From Cornus controversa (taxonomy: Eukaryota; Streptophyta; Magnoliopsida; Cornales; Cornaceae): 64,000 bases of DNA. Below, in pieces: positions 37,336 to 48,797 of the stretch. Within the stretch, counting starts at the first letter, position 1, and every line of letters begins with the position of its first letter. The notes under the pieces were generated by a model. That model made no database searches. It saw nothing but the letters and a program-made list of their open reading frames with translations, and was not told where the DNA came from. The position numbers and the translations under genes are program-made. The stretch covers positions 53,959,755 through 54,023,754 of the forward strand of contig CM048853.1 of assembly GCA_026545225.1 (NCBI GenBank), in the 5' to 3' direction.

Positions 37336-38068
37336 TTAATTTGTTTTAAAATGTAAAAAATATAAAGCTTAATATTGTAAATTTGTTTTAAAATGTTAAA
37401 AACATGTAAACATATATTTTTAATAAATATAAAAATTTTGTGATAAATATAAAAAAAATTAAAATAAAATAAAGTAAATAAAATAAAATATTTAGAATGC
37501 TTGAAATATGGCACACACACTCCATAAAAACTTGACACGGTGATTTATAGAAGAAAATCCTTTATTTTAAACAATCATGCCGTTCATTAACCAACCTTAT
37601 CATAAGAATAACATATACAAAATGATAAGAAATTTGATGTAAAGTTATTAATGTCCCTCAAGCACCAAGGCTTTAACTAACTAATATGTTAGTCATCATC
37701 AACTAAACCACCCATTATATGTGTGTGTGTGTTTGTGTCTCCACCATTACATAAAAATAATAATACTCGATTAAAATAAACTGGTCTCTACAATCTAATC
37801 CTCGTTTGAAAAATTAAATAAATTTCTGTCTTTATGAAAAATTTGGGTTATTACAAATATGTTATATATAGTATATATACTGTTTGTGCTAAATTCTAGT
37901 GGTGTGAGTTAGGTGTTGTGAGTGTAATGCCTTGTATGTATGGAAAAAGAGACTGATGATTATTGAAGAGAATAATATTTTTTATTGGTTGGTTTTGAAA
38001 ACTTTGAGTATAAAATTTTCATTATGATATACCAATGTTCATGTGAAAATTGGAATGGGAATACAAGA

Positions 38069-38093
38069 TATATATATATATATATATATATAT
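38069..38093. repeat. (TA)n microsatellite (unit B)
   Basis: About 12 units, shorter than the counterpart in unit A. Confidence 0.9.
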
Positions 38094-38705
38094 GTTTATG
38101 AATGATGGTCATAATTATTCTTTAGTATCTTGAGATATATAGTATAACATGTAATCGTTATAAGTAATATAAGGTAAACTATTTTCTTATATTCTCTCAA
38201 ATTCAAATTAATTAGTTAAGTGTCTACAAAATCAATTAGAATAATTGATAAGTTAGTTTAAATAATTTAATCTGAATATCTAGTTTTATGAAATAAAGTT
38301 TTTTTTTATTGTCCCGAGATATATAGTATAACATATAATAGTTAAAGTAATATAAGTTAAACTACGTCTTTATTTTTTTTCACTAATACTTTAACATTAA
38401 TATAAATTAAAAATATATATTAATTCAATGATATATATATTTAATATTTGTTCTAAATGCTCTATTAATGTTTTTATTTGATTTCAAGATAGTGAAAATT
38501 GTGTCACTGATTTAGTTACTTAGTTAATATAATTAATAACATTTGTTTGTTATATTAAAAATGAGGGGGGAAATATTATTGTAATTTAATTAATGTTTCA
38601 AAATTTATTAAGTTCAAATTTTCATTATTATAGATTAAATTCTATTGTTGTGAGATTTATAAACAAAAAATAATGGTGGATTAGTGGTAGGAGTGTTCGA
38701 TTGGT

Positions 38706-38935
38706 TTAACTTTGGTCTCAGGTTTGATTTTTTTTTTATTAAAAATCGTGTTCGGATTGACCTATTTATCATAATACTTGTGTCTCGATATGACACGTCA
38801 AACTTATCCTTAATCGAGCTCGACTCGGAATTGTTTGACAAGCTCGAGCTTGTTTGATTAGAGCTCGTTTCCAAATAAAATTTTTTAATCCAACCAATGG
38901 GCTCAAGCCCCAAACAACTAAACCAAAAGCCCCAG
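38706..38935. mobile_element. Sequence private to unit B, GCTCGAGC-rich repeat piece
   Basis: Unit A has only about 60 bp here (25,860-25,895). Unit B has about 230 bp with GAGCTCGACTCGG, GACAAGCTCGAGCTTG and GACACG words typical of a dispersed plant repeat. It is an insertion or replacement after the duplication. No target-site duplication is evident. Confidence 0.45.
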
Positions 38936-39743
38936 TGTGAGCAATTAAATAACCGTTACCTTATGTTTTTAGAGCTAAATTGAAAGGTGTATGTTCTTTA
39001 TGTTTTAGTTACAAAAGAATTATTAGTAGTATCTTAGCTTTGTGTATTTCTTTTTAAAATTTACGAATTTGTCTTTTTTTTTTTTAGAAAGATTGATGGT
39101 CTTTATCTTTTAATTACAAAACAATTACGAGTAATTTTTTTTTTTGTTGGTCAAAGAAAGATTTAGATCATCTTTCCTTCTTAATTAATCTCATAATATA
39201 TTTTTTAATTTCAATATTCCTCATAAAAAAAAAGCTTTCCTAGGTTGCCTAACTTGGACTCACATTTAAGATTTAGATGGAATTAAGTCAAAATCCATCA
39301 ACCTTTTAACCTTTTAATCTTCTTGGAGTGTTGCATGCTTAGTCTTCCGTACCACACATCACATATTCATCACATGCATCCAATGGATGTAAATATTTCT
39401 GTCTACGAATTCTGCCTAAATATTCTGCCTGAGTAGCATTACCCTAAATTTTATTGACTTGCAAGATTATGTTTAATTTAAATAGACCTATCAGACACAC
39501 ACAAGTACGTGTCGACTGCTTGTGATAACTAACTATTTGCAACTGGAACTTAAAATAGACTTTTCAAATACTTAAATTTTAATTCATGGATGAAAATGAA
39601 AAAATATATAATCCCGATCTCTGCGGATGCTATCGGCTAAGTTTTGAATTGGGAGATACAAACTTGAAAAAAGAGAGATAAAAATAAATAAATAAATAAA
39701 AATGATGTGGAAGAACCCAAATGAACAAATTCAAACATGAAAA

Positions 39744-40080
39744 TGCTCTTTCTAATTCTCGAAGAATGAGGGGGCAAGAGGATTGATCGAGAAAGATATC
39801 TTATTCTTCTTATAACATTGTGATTGGATTGGTAAAAAAAAATAATCTCCTCCTTCGAGAATAATTAAAAGTGTTTAATTAGAACATGAAAACGTGATTA
39901 AAAGTTTATCCCTTATCATCTCACTCGAAATTAATACTACATATCCATTTCAATAAAATCCAACTTTTAATCCAAAAAAAAATTAGACAATGTAACACGT
40001 ATAAATAAATAAATAAATAAATAAAGACCTAGAAATATTTAGACCTGGAAATATTTTGTTTGGAAGAAAAGAAAAAAACC
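39744..40080. other. Intergenic DNA right of the duplication
   Basis: Single-copy AT-rich sequence with an (AAAT)n run near 39,998-40,025. No gene signal. Confidence 0.4.
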
Positions 40081-40345
40081 TACCTTCGGTAGATTTCCCT
40101 CTCCTTCACCAACGATCCAAGTCCACTTGCTGAATTAAATCGATCAGACACAAGTTGATCGCGGTGTGGATATATGGTGGTTGTGGTGACCCGGCGAGAA
40201 GTACGGTCTCTTCGAGGAGGCTTCATAGTCGGTTTGCGTCGTCCTCACAAGCTTGGGGTGAGATCGTTCGTTCGTTCTGAAACCGTTTAGTGGAGGATGA
40301 TTTATTCCCCCAACCGACACCGGAGGATGGAAGAGTCAATTAGAT
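40081..40345. other. GC-richer island, possible exon or 5' leader fragment
   Basis: Base composition rises clearly above the AT-rich surroundings (for example GGTGACCCGGCGAGAAG and GGTTTGCGTCGTCCTCAC). On the minus strand about 50 codons are open (with SSKRPYFSPGHHNHH) and on the plus strand a short frame has VTRREVRSLRGGF. Neither matches a family I know. It may be a captured gene fragment or the start of an untranslated leader. Confidence 0.3.
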
Positions 40346-41630
40346 CCATTTAGAATTGGGCCAGGTGGGCCTTCTTCGGCTTTGGGCTGGCCATTTACCG
40401 AGGTCTAAGGAATTGCTTCAACTAAGGCCCAATAAAGATTTATTCTTTTAGATAACAACTACTTGAGGCCATAAATAACACAATTGTGTGCGTCCACTAA
40501 GATCCATAAACTTCATTGAATTCTGGAAGGCAGTCGATGCGATTGGACAATAATAAATAATGAAATGTAGCCAGTTTAGCATGACACCAATCTGATCTAA
40601 AACCATTTTTATTTGATTTAAAATTTAATTTTAAATCAAAATTTTGTATACATTTTCATTGAAATATCTGTGGTGAAAGAGAGAAGATGAAAGTGGGGGA
40701 GAAACACAATTTGGAGACATAGAAAACTTAAATTACTCATCTGGGGCCAACTGTATTAATGTTATTGAACTTGTCATCAAATCATACGTGGTGACATTTG
40801 CATTTGCATTTGCATTTGCAGCAGCTACTTTTGACATCAAAAACTTCTCCAATCAATACCTCAAATGCTGACTTGGCATTTGTCATACCATCAAATATGT
40901 CAACTTTGTCAGATCAAAAAGTGGTATGCCAAATGATTTTTTTCATTATTTTAATTTATGAATTTTTATTATTATTTTAAAATGTATTTTATAATATTAA
41001 TTAATTTGGCACATCATGCCAATTTGCCACATCATAGATTGAAGTATGGTATGAAATTTGAAGCATCGGTAGATGCTCTTAGGAACATAGTTCATGACTT
41101 CATGTGAAGTCCATTGGACATGAGAACAGGTCCACAGTCTGGCCCGTTAGAGTTAAAGAGGAATAATTAGGCTAGAGTTTTTAGAAATATGCAGCTGGGT
41201 TGGGTTATGAACTTTCAACCCAATCTGAGAATAGAATATTAGTCCTAGTTTGGGGCTGAGCCTCTTAATTGCCATCATAGTATCCGTGTGTTCATCACTA
41301 CACTGACTCCAGTAATGTCTAGATGTAGACATATATATGCATATCGTATCATATGTCAGGTTGGCTCTTGTATGTCTGTTAGTATTGGTAGTTAGGGACA
41401 CATACACTATATATATATATATATCCAATGTTAGATTGAATCGGAAAACACACGTACGTGGGTGTTAGTGTAGGTATGTGTTCCAGTGTGGAACTTGTCA
41501 AATCCATAAACAAGGATAGATGTATTATTTAGCATTTTATTTTTTTTAGAGTTACATAACATGGTGTTCAACAAATGTATTTCACTCGATTTGAAGTATC
41601 GAACCAATATAATACCCAAATTATATATAT
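40346..41630. other. Intergenic DNA with MITE-like tail
   Basis: A (TTTGCA)n run lies at about 40,797-40,820. The AAGCATCGGTAGATGCTCTTAG-like end near 41,062, with GGTATG and TTTGGCA words on its left, resembles the border of a Harbinger-type MITE, but its partner end was not found. Minus-strand frames at 41153 and 41431 are probably chance. Confidence 0.35.
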
Positions 41631-42080
41631 ATATACTACTATTAAAAGTACAAAGAAATATTTTAGTTTTAGTACACTATTTTTTTTTTTTAAATTAAAA
41701 ATATAGAATTACCCAAGGAAAAACTCTTCCCTTTTTAAACATTTTCTTTTTATTTCTAATTTCTAAATTGAAAAAAGCAAAACCGTTTTCTTTTTTATTT
41801 TTAAATTAAAAAAATAGAATTCCCCAACCAAAACACTTTCTTTTTATTTCTAAAAAAATAGAATTATAATCCGTAAAATCCTAAACACCTAAAATCACTC
41901 TACCCCCAAAACCCTAACACCTAAAATCACTCTTCCCTTCCCTTTTTTATTTTCAAAACCCTAAACACCTAAACTCTTTCTTTTTATTTCTAATTTCTAA
42001 ATTTAAAAGAGCAAAATTCTTTCCCGCGAGAAAAAAGCGTACAATGAAGCCCTAAACACCTATAAAATCAAGCTCCGTTT
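41631..42080. repeat. AT-rich repeat module, copy 1
   Basis: It begins TACTATTAAAAGTACAAAG and continues with reiterated 'aaatagaattacccaagcaa' and 'ctaaacacctaaaatcactc' type words. The same start and words recur at 43,235-44,160 and 48,955-49,510. The start word is inverted at 45,210 and 52,802 (TTTGTACTTTTAGTAATAG), so these are probably the two ends of a transposon family. Confidence 0.45.
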
Positions 42081-42294
42081 GGGAGAGCTTCCTAGTATCA
42101 AAAGGACTTCATTGATAAAGCCTTCATAAAAGGCATTTTGTTAGAAGAAATTCAGGAGAAAAAAGACGTTTGGCGAGTTCATTTTCTAAATATACTTTAA
42201 CTTATAAATTATTTTTTCTTGACAATTTTATCCCTTATCCTTAACCGCAATTGCAACCCTTAGAAAGCGCAAAGTTTGTAATAGATGTGGAGAT

Positions 42295-42550
42295 GATGGT
42301 AGTGTAAGGCAATAGTGGTGGTGGCTATAATGGTGGTGGTGGTGGTGGTGGTGGAAGGTGGCGATAGCGATGGCTGTGGTAGTAGTGGTGGTGGTGATGG
42401 TGGAGGTGGAGGTGGTGGCAACGGTGGTGGAGGTAGCGATGGTGGTGGCGGTGGTGGTGTTGGTGGCAATGGCAGTGGACATAGTGGTGGTGGTGGTGGA
42501 GTTGGCAGTGGTGGTGGTGGTGGAAGGCAGCGGCGGTGGAGGAACGAATG
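42295..42550. repeat. GGT/GTG-rich imperfect microsatellite
   Basis: About 250 bp of GGT, GTG, GCG and GGA triplets with sporadic changes. It gives overlapping Gly-, Val-, His- and Pro-rich open frames on both strands, which is a repeat artefact and not evidence for a gene. Confidence 0.9.
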
Positions 42551-42924
42551 ACCAAGAGATAATACTGCATAATCTTGTTAATATATAAAAAGTATATGGA
42601 CAAATTAGTAAAATAACAAATTTACTTAAAAAGAAAATTTGGCTTCTTAAAAGGAGTTCTAAAAGCAACATTTTTTTACTTTTCTGAAATGAATTTCCTA
42701 ACCACCGGTTTCTTCAGGAAGGCCTTTGCATATGTGTAACCAAACTTCACATTTTTTTTAAAAAAATGACTTTTAATGTTTGGAAGGACTTTTTGGAGGC
42801 TTAGGAAGCTCCCCCAAACAAGCACTTAATCTTCCTCTCCGCTTTTATCTTCCTCTCGGCTTTCATCAACACGGCTCTTATCGCGGCTCTCAGCTTTCTC
42901 TTGAATCTCATCAACAACCATTCG

Positions 42925-43175
42925 TGTAGCAACCCTTGTGGACGGGTGTGAGTGGGCAGGTGCGAAGACAGACACTGGGCTGAGCTACCATACTGACAGG
43001 GTACAGGGTGCTCAATCCCACATCGCCTGGGTGTGGAGAAGGGGATGTGCTTATATGTAGTATGTTCTCTTCAAATGGTATGAGGCCCTTTGGGGTAAAA
43101 ACCCAAGAGCAAAATCGTGCGGGCTATGGGCCAAAATGGCCAATTTCATACCATGTGTTGGAGCGGGGTATTACA
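42925..43175 (+). mobile_element. Solo LTR (short, TRIM-like) with 5-bp TSD
   Basis: A 251-bp unit starts TGTAGCAACCC and ends GGGTATTACA, flanked by ATTCG at 42920-42924 and 43176-43180. The uninterrupted site is visible in the related module at 44,115-44,130 (ACCATTCGATTCG). It carries ATCCCACATCGCCTGGGTGT and AAGAGCAAAATCGTGCGGGC, words common in short plant LTRs. There is no internal region, as expected after recombination between two LTRs. Looks whole as a solo LTR and fairly young. Confidence 0.8.
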
Positions 43176-43234
43176 ATTCGATTCGGTTTCATCTTGACTT
43201 ACATGTGAGTTCTTTTCTTTGGCTTCTTTTTTCT

Positions 43235-44160
43235 TTACTATTAATAGTACAAAGGGATTTTTTAGTTTCAGTACACTATTTTTTTATTTTAAAATTAAAA
43301 ATATAGAATTACCCAAGCAAAAACCCTTTCCCAAGCAAAATCCTTTCTTTTTATTTCTAATTTCTAAATTGAAAAAAGCAAAACGCTTTCCTTTTTTATT
43401 TTTAAATTAAAAAAATAGAATTACCCAAGCAAAACACTTTTTCTTTATTTCTAAAAAATAGAATTATAACTCACAAAATCCTAAACACCTAAAATCACTC
43501 TTCTTTTTCCTTTTTTATTTTAGAAAAAAAAAAGAAAGGGGTTTTTTTTAATTTCATTACGCTATTTTTTTATTTTTAAATTAAAAATATAGAATTATCC
43601 AAGAAAAACCCTTTCCTTTTTTATTTTGAAATTAAAAAACTAAAATTACTCAAGAAAAACCATCTATTTCTTTTTATTTCTAATTACTAAATTTAAAAAA
43701 ACAAACACCCTTTCCTTTTTTATTTTTTAAATTAAAAAAATAGAATTACCCAAGCAAAACCCTTTCTTTTTATTTCTAAAAAAATAAAATTAAAATCCTA
43801 AACACCTAAAATCACTCTTCCCTTTTCCTTTTTATTTATCAATTAAAAAAAGAGAATTACTCAAACAAAATCCTAAACACCTAAAATCACTATTCCTCTC
43901 GACTATGATTCTCAAAAAATAGAATTACCTATGCAAAACCCTTTACTAAGCAAATCCTTTTCTTTTTATGTCTACATTTAAAAAAAATAAATTTATAACT
44001 CGCAAAACCCTCAACATCTATAAAATCACTATTCCTCTCGGTTACGGCTCTTCATTCTTCCTCTCATCTCGGTTCTCATCATCACGATTCTCAGCTTTCT
44101 CTCGAATCTCATCAATAACCATTCGATTCGATTTCGTCTCGGCTTACATATGAGTTCTTT
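43235..44160. repeat. AT-rich repeat module, copy 2
   Basis: The same family as 41631-42080, with the 'tagaattacccaagcaaaac' word repeated five or more times. It ends with the CATTCGATTCGATTT / GAGTTCTTTTCTTTGAC stretch that also ends the copy interrupted by the solo LTR. Confidence 0.5.
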
Positions 44161-44199
44161 TCTTTGACTTTTTTTTTCCAACTTATTGTTTGCTATTAG

Positions 44200-45240
44200 C
44201 TTTTGAAATCAAAACTTTTTAATAAAAAATTACGTTTGTAATGAATTATGTTATCAAATTAAATATCTGATTAATAAATCGGACACAAATTTAATCATAA
44301 ATAATCAGCCTATAATATAATCGTATTTGGTATAGATTTTTTGTGCCTAACTCAGAATATTAATTCTAACAGAACATGATTGGATTTTATATGCATAATG
44401 CACTTAGAAATATATAATTGATAATGGTTGTGTAATAAATAATATTATATTTTAGGAGTTTGTGTTAGGGATGAAGTTAGAGAGTGAAGAAATAGAATTA
44501 AAAAAAAAATACTTATTTAAATAATATTATATTTTAGGAGTACGTGTTAGGAATGAAGTTAGTGAGAGAATAAATAGAATTAGAAAAAATATCAATATAT
44601 AGGAATAATAATATATATATTTTTATTTTTTTAAATTTTAAAAATAAAAAGACGGTGTGTTAGGGATGAAGTGTAAGATAAAGAATAAATAGAATTAGAA
44701 AAATTATAAAAATAAGAATTATAATTTTATTTTTATTTTTTCTGAAATAGGAAGAATTTGTGTTAGGGATGAAGTGTGAACTAAATTAGAATTCTAACCT
44801 AATTAATCTACTCTAAATGGAGTTGAAATTCTTTAGACATTTAAGGAAAATAATAATTTTAATTAAATTAAATGATTTGAAACTCCGTAAATTATTTTTT
44901 TCTAATCAAATTATTTAAATTTTAAAAAGAGGAAGATTTTGTGTTAGGAATGAAGTGTAAGAGAAAGAATAAATAGAATTAGAAAATTTATAAAAGTATG
45001 AATTACAATATTATTTTTATTTTTTATGAAATAGGAAGAATTTTTGTTAAGGATAATGTGTGAGGCAAATAATAAATAGAATTAAAAAATAACACTTGGT
45101 GTTTAAGATTTATGGAAAGATTATGTTTCCATGTATTTATTAGAATAAATATATTATAATAAAAAATAAGAATGCATTATAAAAATAACAAATTTACTAA
45201 AACTTTTGAACCTCTTTGTACTTTTAGTAATAGTGTGTGT
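44200..45240. repeat. AT-rich 'GTGTTAGGGATGAAGT' module, copy 1
   Basis: It has at least five imperfect repeats of a GTTAGGGATGAAGTGTGAG plus AATAAATAGAATTAGAAAA unit and ends at TTTGTACTTTTAGTAATAG near 45,230. It is collinear with 51,320-52,850 and lacks the TACG element found there. Non-coding. Confidence 0.6.
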
Positions 45241-45706
45241 GTGTATCTTTGACCTTTTATTATTTTGATGGTGAAATAATATAGTAATATAAAATTAAAG
45301 ATATACGGTAAAACTTATAGAATTATTATCTATGATAAAATTCATATGAGAGGAGCTTGAAGTTGTAATTTTAGAAATAATAAAATATAATTATGTGGAT
45401 TTCAAGGACTTGAACAAGTACATTGATGAAAAAAAAAATTATAGGTTTGTTTTCTTTTAACTCTTTACTCTCATTGTATATGCTTTATCTTATATATAAA
45501 TTTATAAGTTTAATTTTTACTCTCGATAGATGCTTTGGAAACTGTTATTGAAGCATATCTTGCATTCAACATACTTAAGTAAAACAACGGAAGGATATCA
45601 AATTGCGAGACATCATTATAATGGATATGAGGTACATCATTACAATACTACATAAATGCTCATAATTACCATTATAAATTATTGAATTAATTATTTTTTA
45701 TAACAG

Positions 45707-46871
45707 TTCAAGTACTTTGACATTGTGGGACGATCTTGCTGAGAATGAAGAAAATTTGATAATGAAACTAATAAACAAAAGACCTATTATCATAATTACA
45801 CATTTGTTAATCAACATCTTCAAATGTAACTTATCACACAATATTGAGATTATTCATTTTATATTTTTTTATTATATCTAAATGAACTTAAAATAAAAAA
45901 TAATATTATATTTCAGGTTTGGGCTTTCAAATACAATCGGAATCTACTTTACAAATTAACATTGAAATTGAAAGAGTCAAAGCATTACGATATTGGTTGG
46001 TTATTTATTTTTTCTTATTTACATTAGGTTTTAATTATTTATTTTACTTAAAGAATATCATGACTGGTATGACATGGGTGGTGGAAGCTAATCCACTATC
46101 AATAATTAAAAAATCAAACAGAAAATAAACAAAAGTTATAACTTTCTTTGTTCATGAAACTCATAATAAGGTCTAATTAATGATTGTGTGTCTGTGTATT
46201 TGTACATATCAATTACATATTATTCCAATAATTTATTATGCTTTGACAGATTTGAAGAAAACGTAAATGACAAAGACATAGATGCTCTCATTTCAAGTTC
46301 AAAGTATCAATTATTCAAAGAGGCTGAAAAACTTCCACTTGAAGACATAATTGGAAATCGTGAATGACATTTAAGGAATTAAGTTATTATTATTATTTTA
46401 TATATTTATTTAATTTTTCTTTATTATATCAAATGATTATATTTAATTTATGTTAAAAATATATATTTTATCACTCAACTTGCAGAAAACATTTAACTTT
46501 TTTTAAGTAAAAATTATAGAGATTAAAAATGCATTCGAACGATGGTACAATGCATGTAAGTAATACAAGAAGAAAGTTGAAGTACGAAATGATGAACTTA
46601 GTTGTACTAATTGCAAAACAAAAGACGCTAAATGCTTTCAAAGACATTATTATATCTTTAAACATTCTATTTTTTTTTTATAAAAAAATTATAATATGAC
46701 AAATATATCATTCTTTATTATTATGTATCGATGAAGTATACCCATTTATGTTGATTTATGATGCAATTTCGAGTCAAAGATATAACAAATAACGCATATT
46801 TAACAATATTTGATTATTTTCAATTATTAATAAATTGTTCACAAGAGGAGCTAATACAGTTAAAAAGTCAG
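45707..46871 (+). pseudogene. RPA70-like (replication factor A subunit 1) gene, decayed
   Basis: Exon-like blocks in order: 45707-45846 with TLTLWDDLAENEENLIMKL (OB-fold motif of RPA1 family); 45918-46003 with STLQINIEIERVKALRYW; 46251-46367 with EAEKLPLEDIIGN; 46487-46640 with a zinc-finger remnant (FERWYNACK..., KKKVEVRNDELSCTNCK); and 46755-46871 with FRVKDITNNAYLTIFDY and INCSQEELIQLKSQ, the end of the RPA C-terminal domain. AG acceptors precede several blocks. RPA70 binds single-stranded DNA in replication. Expanded RPA1-like genes are common in plants and are also carried by Helitrons. Stops fall inside several blocks (for example in the zinc finger, where the second Cys is Tyr), so it is a relic. 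A transposon-borne origin is possible but no Helitron ends or Rep/helicase were seen. Confidence 0.7.
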
Positions 46872-47012
46872 GTAATATTTTTTTCTTCACTCATAAAATT
46901 TATGGATAAAATAATTTATTTGAAATGTATCAATATTACTAAAATTAATTTGTTCTTTTTGTAGGTATAATACCCCATTCCAACACATGGTATGATATTG
47001 TCATATTGTCCA

Positions 47013-47830
47013 TTATCCGAAATTGAGTTTGGTACTGAAGTTATTTAAGATAGATATACACAGAGTCGGTGGATTTGCTATAGTATATGCTTATATACGT
47101 GAGCGCACCTCCATTTTATGTGTATTTGAAGGATAGGGAACTTACTAATGAAATTCACTTTAAATCAATAATTATCTAACTTACACTCTAAAATCAATAA
47201 TCAGGGATAATGGCCTTTTATCGTTGATATGGCAAAATGAATTTAACACGTTGACACCCAGTTCAACATGACCCACCAGCCTGTATATGTGTATCCGCTT
47301 GTTGTGGGCATTAGACCCCACATTTCAACAGTGGAATAGTTAGAGGTGGAGGTAATATTAATATTAATATTAATAATATTAATATTATATATAGATATAT
47401 CTATTTATTTATTTATTTTTATTTTTCATTTCAGGTTCATATTTGTGACAAAAGTTGACCTGAGAGTTGTAACGGGCAGTCTAAGAAATTGAAATTGGCA
47501 AGTGTTAGATAAGATATACAGTATTGATACACTTTTTGTTTATTTATTTTGTTAAGTTTATATCTAGATATATATATTTTCGGAGTGAAGATTATGTGTG
47601 GTCCGTGTGAAATATTGACGAGACAAAGTCCGAATTTGAACCAATTAAGATTTCCACCATGGATGATAGTTTTATCTATCCTCCTATTCCGTTATCGGAG
47701 ATTTGGCTGTTCAAGTTATCGGAGAATTTTGATTTGATTGTTCTTACCGATACTGTATGATACATTCATCAGAGTCCAAAACAAAGTCAACTTTTTCTCT
47801 AAACATGGATCGCCTTCATATAAGAGAATG
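47013..47830 (+). pseudogene. Broken paralogue of the four-exon gene at 60.35-62.05 kb
   Basis: Similarity to 61,047-62,060 begins at TTTGGTACTGAAGTTATTTA and covers the counterparts of exons 2, 3 and 4: about 47243-47351 (GACCCACCAGCCTGTA, donor GAG|GTAAT), 47435-47497 (GTGACAAAAGTTGACCTG) and about 47583-47820. Compared with the better copy, it lacks about 145 bp of intron before exon 2, has lost bases in exons 3 and 4, and has a donor changed to GC after exon 3. It follows the RPA70-like relic after about 140 bp. The exon 1 counterpart is not upstream but at 48,646. Confidence 0.65.
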
Positions 47831-47869
47831 AATGAACTTGAAAAGAGTGTCTAATTGAAATTGATTGTT

Positions 47870-48140
47870 TTGACTGATCGAACTCACCTTCGCAAAACCT
47901 TCCTCTCTCCACACCACAACACTCCCTTCACACCATAACGAAAGTTTACTTTGTCCGTCTCTCAGTGTTCTTTCTCTCTCTTTACTATGAAACCCTAAAT
48001 CTTCGTCCAAAAAACACTCGCCCTTGACCATCGGCTTCACAAAGAATTTGAATCATTTGGGTTCATCCAATTTGAAAATTTTGAACAAGAGTGGAAGTGG
48101 ATTTCTGTGAAGGAGATGAAGAAGCTTTTGTGAAGATATG
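47870..48140 (+). other. 5'-leader-like module shared with 62,330-62,660
   Basis: CT-rich leader sequence with GAAACCCTAAATCTTCGTCC, CTCGCCCTTGACCATCGGC and GAAGGAGATGAAGAAG. These words recur in the same order after the exon 4 counterpart of the 60-62 kb gene. They look like the first exon of a second gene that lay next to this family before the locus was copied. Here the module is shortened internally by about 100 bp. Confidence 0.45.
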
Positions 48141-48645
48141 AATTGTGTTTTGCACAAGAGATAATTGGGAGATTTGAGTTTTAGAGATACCAAATTGGCT
48201 AAAATTGAGATTAGTATTTAATCGGGAAGATAGAATTAGTAACGACGAGAGAATAGAAAAGAAAAAAAAATTGAAGATGTATTTTGCTCTTTAAAGCCTT
48301 GGAAGCTCTGCTACCATAAAAAAAAAAATTAATACACGATATTTATAATAAAACAATAATTAATCTTTTCATTATCATCTTTAACTATATATAGGAGTCT
48401 TTAAAACAGAGTATCCAAAATATCTAAAAACATCACAGGATTGTTATGAGAAAATATCTACACAATATTAGAAAGTAACAGAAGTTTGTTGTAGTGTGAT
48501 ATTTTTCTTGATCCAATGTTCTAATTTTAATTATCAAGATGATGATAAAATTTAAACATGAGATCTTTTACTCTGATATCATGTTAAGAAGCATCTACTT
48601 CAAAATTTTAAGTTGAGGGTGTAATTGTTGTGGTGAAAAGATGTT

Positions 48646-48797
48646 CATGCATGTGCAAAGTTGGAGCCATCCACATTTCATGTCTATATGTGTGGAGCAG
48701 ACATTGCGTTCAAAACAAATCTCCAAGACTTCACTACCAGCCTTGAAGGATGCCAAATAGTACACTTATTCATTCCACAGGTATATACACATGTCAC
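48646..48797 (+). pseudogene. Displaced exon 1 fragment of the same family
   Basis: GGAGCAGACATTGCGTTC, CTCCAAGACTTCACTACCAG and CTTGAAGGATGCCAAATAGT match 60,510-60,666. It reads NLQDFTTSLEGCQIVHL in frame. It lies downstream of the exon 2-4 counterparts, so exon order at this locus is 2-3-4-1. Here the codon matching the TAA of the 60 kb gene is TGT. Confidence 0.6.

Larger units (their letters stand above)
26805..39743 (+). repeat. Segmental duplication, unit B
   Basis: A head-to-tail copy of unit A, about 2 kb shorter. Main differences from A: the F-box region is missing at 36,250; about 95 bp is missing near 35,790; 162 bp is missing at 38,985 between TTGAAA direct repeats; a segment is replaced at 38,706-38,935; and a ~209-bp segment is inverted (35453-35661). 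Its core (30,450-33,840) is nearly identical to unit A. The rest has diverged by several percent. No intact gene is visible. Stretches such as 26,805-27,526, 28,908-30,453, 31,389-32,955 and 33,231-35,440 hold only AT-rich sequence and short open frames. Confidence 0.9.

Noticed and set aside
42228-42671. Overlapping Gly-, His-, Pro- and Thr-rich open frames on both strands
   Set aside because: They are translations of one GGT/GTG-type microsatellite. The same stretch is open in several frames, as any triplet repeat would be.
45707-46871. Autonomous Helitron
   Set aside because: Only RPA-like blocks are present. I saw no Rep or helicase motifs and no diagnostic ends.
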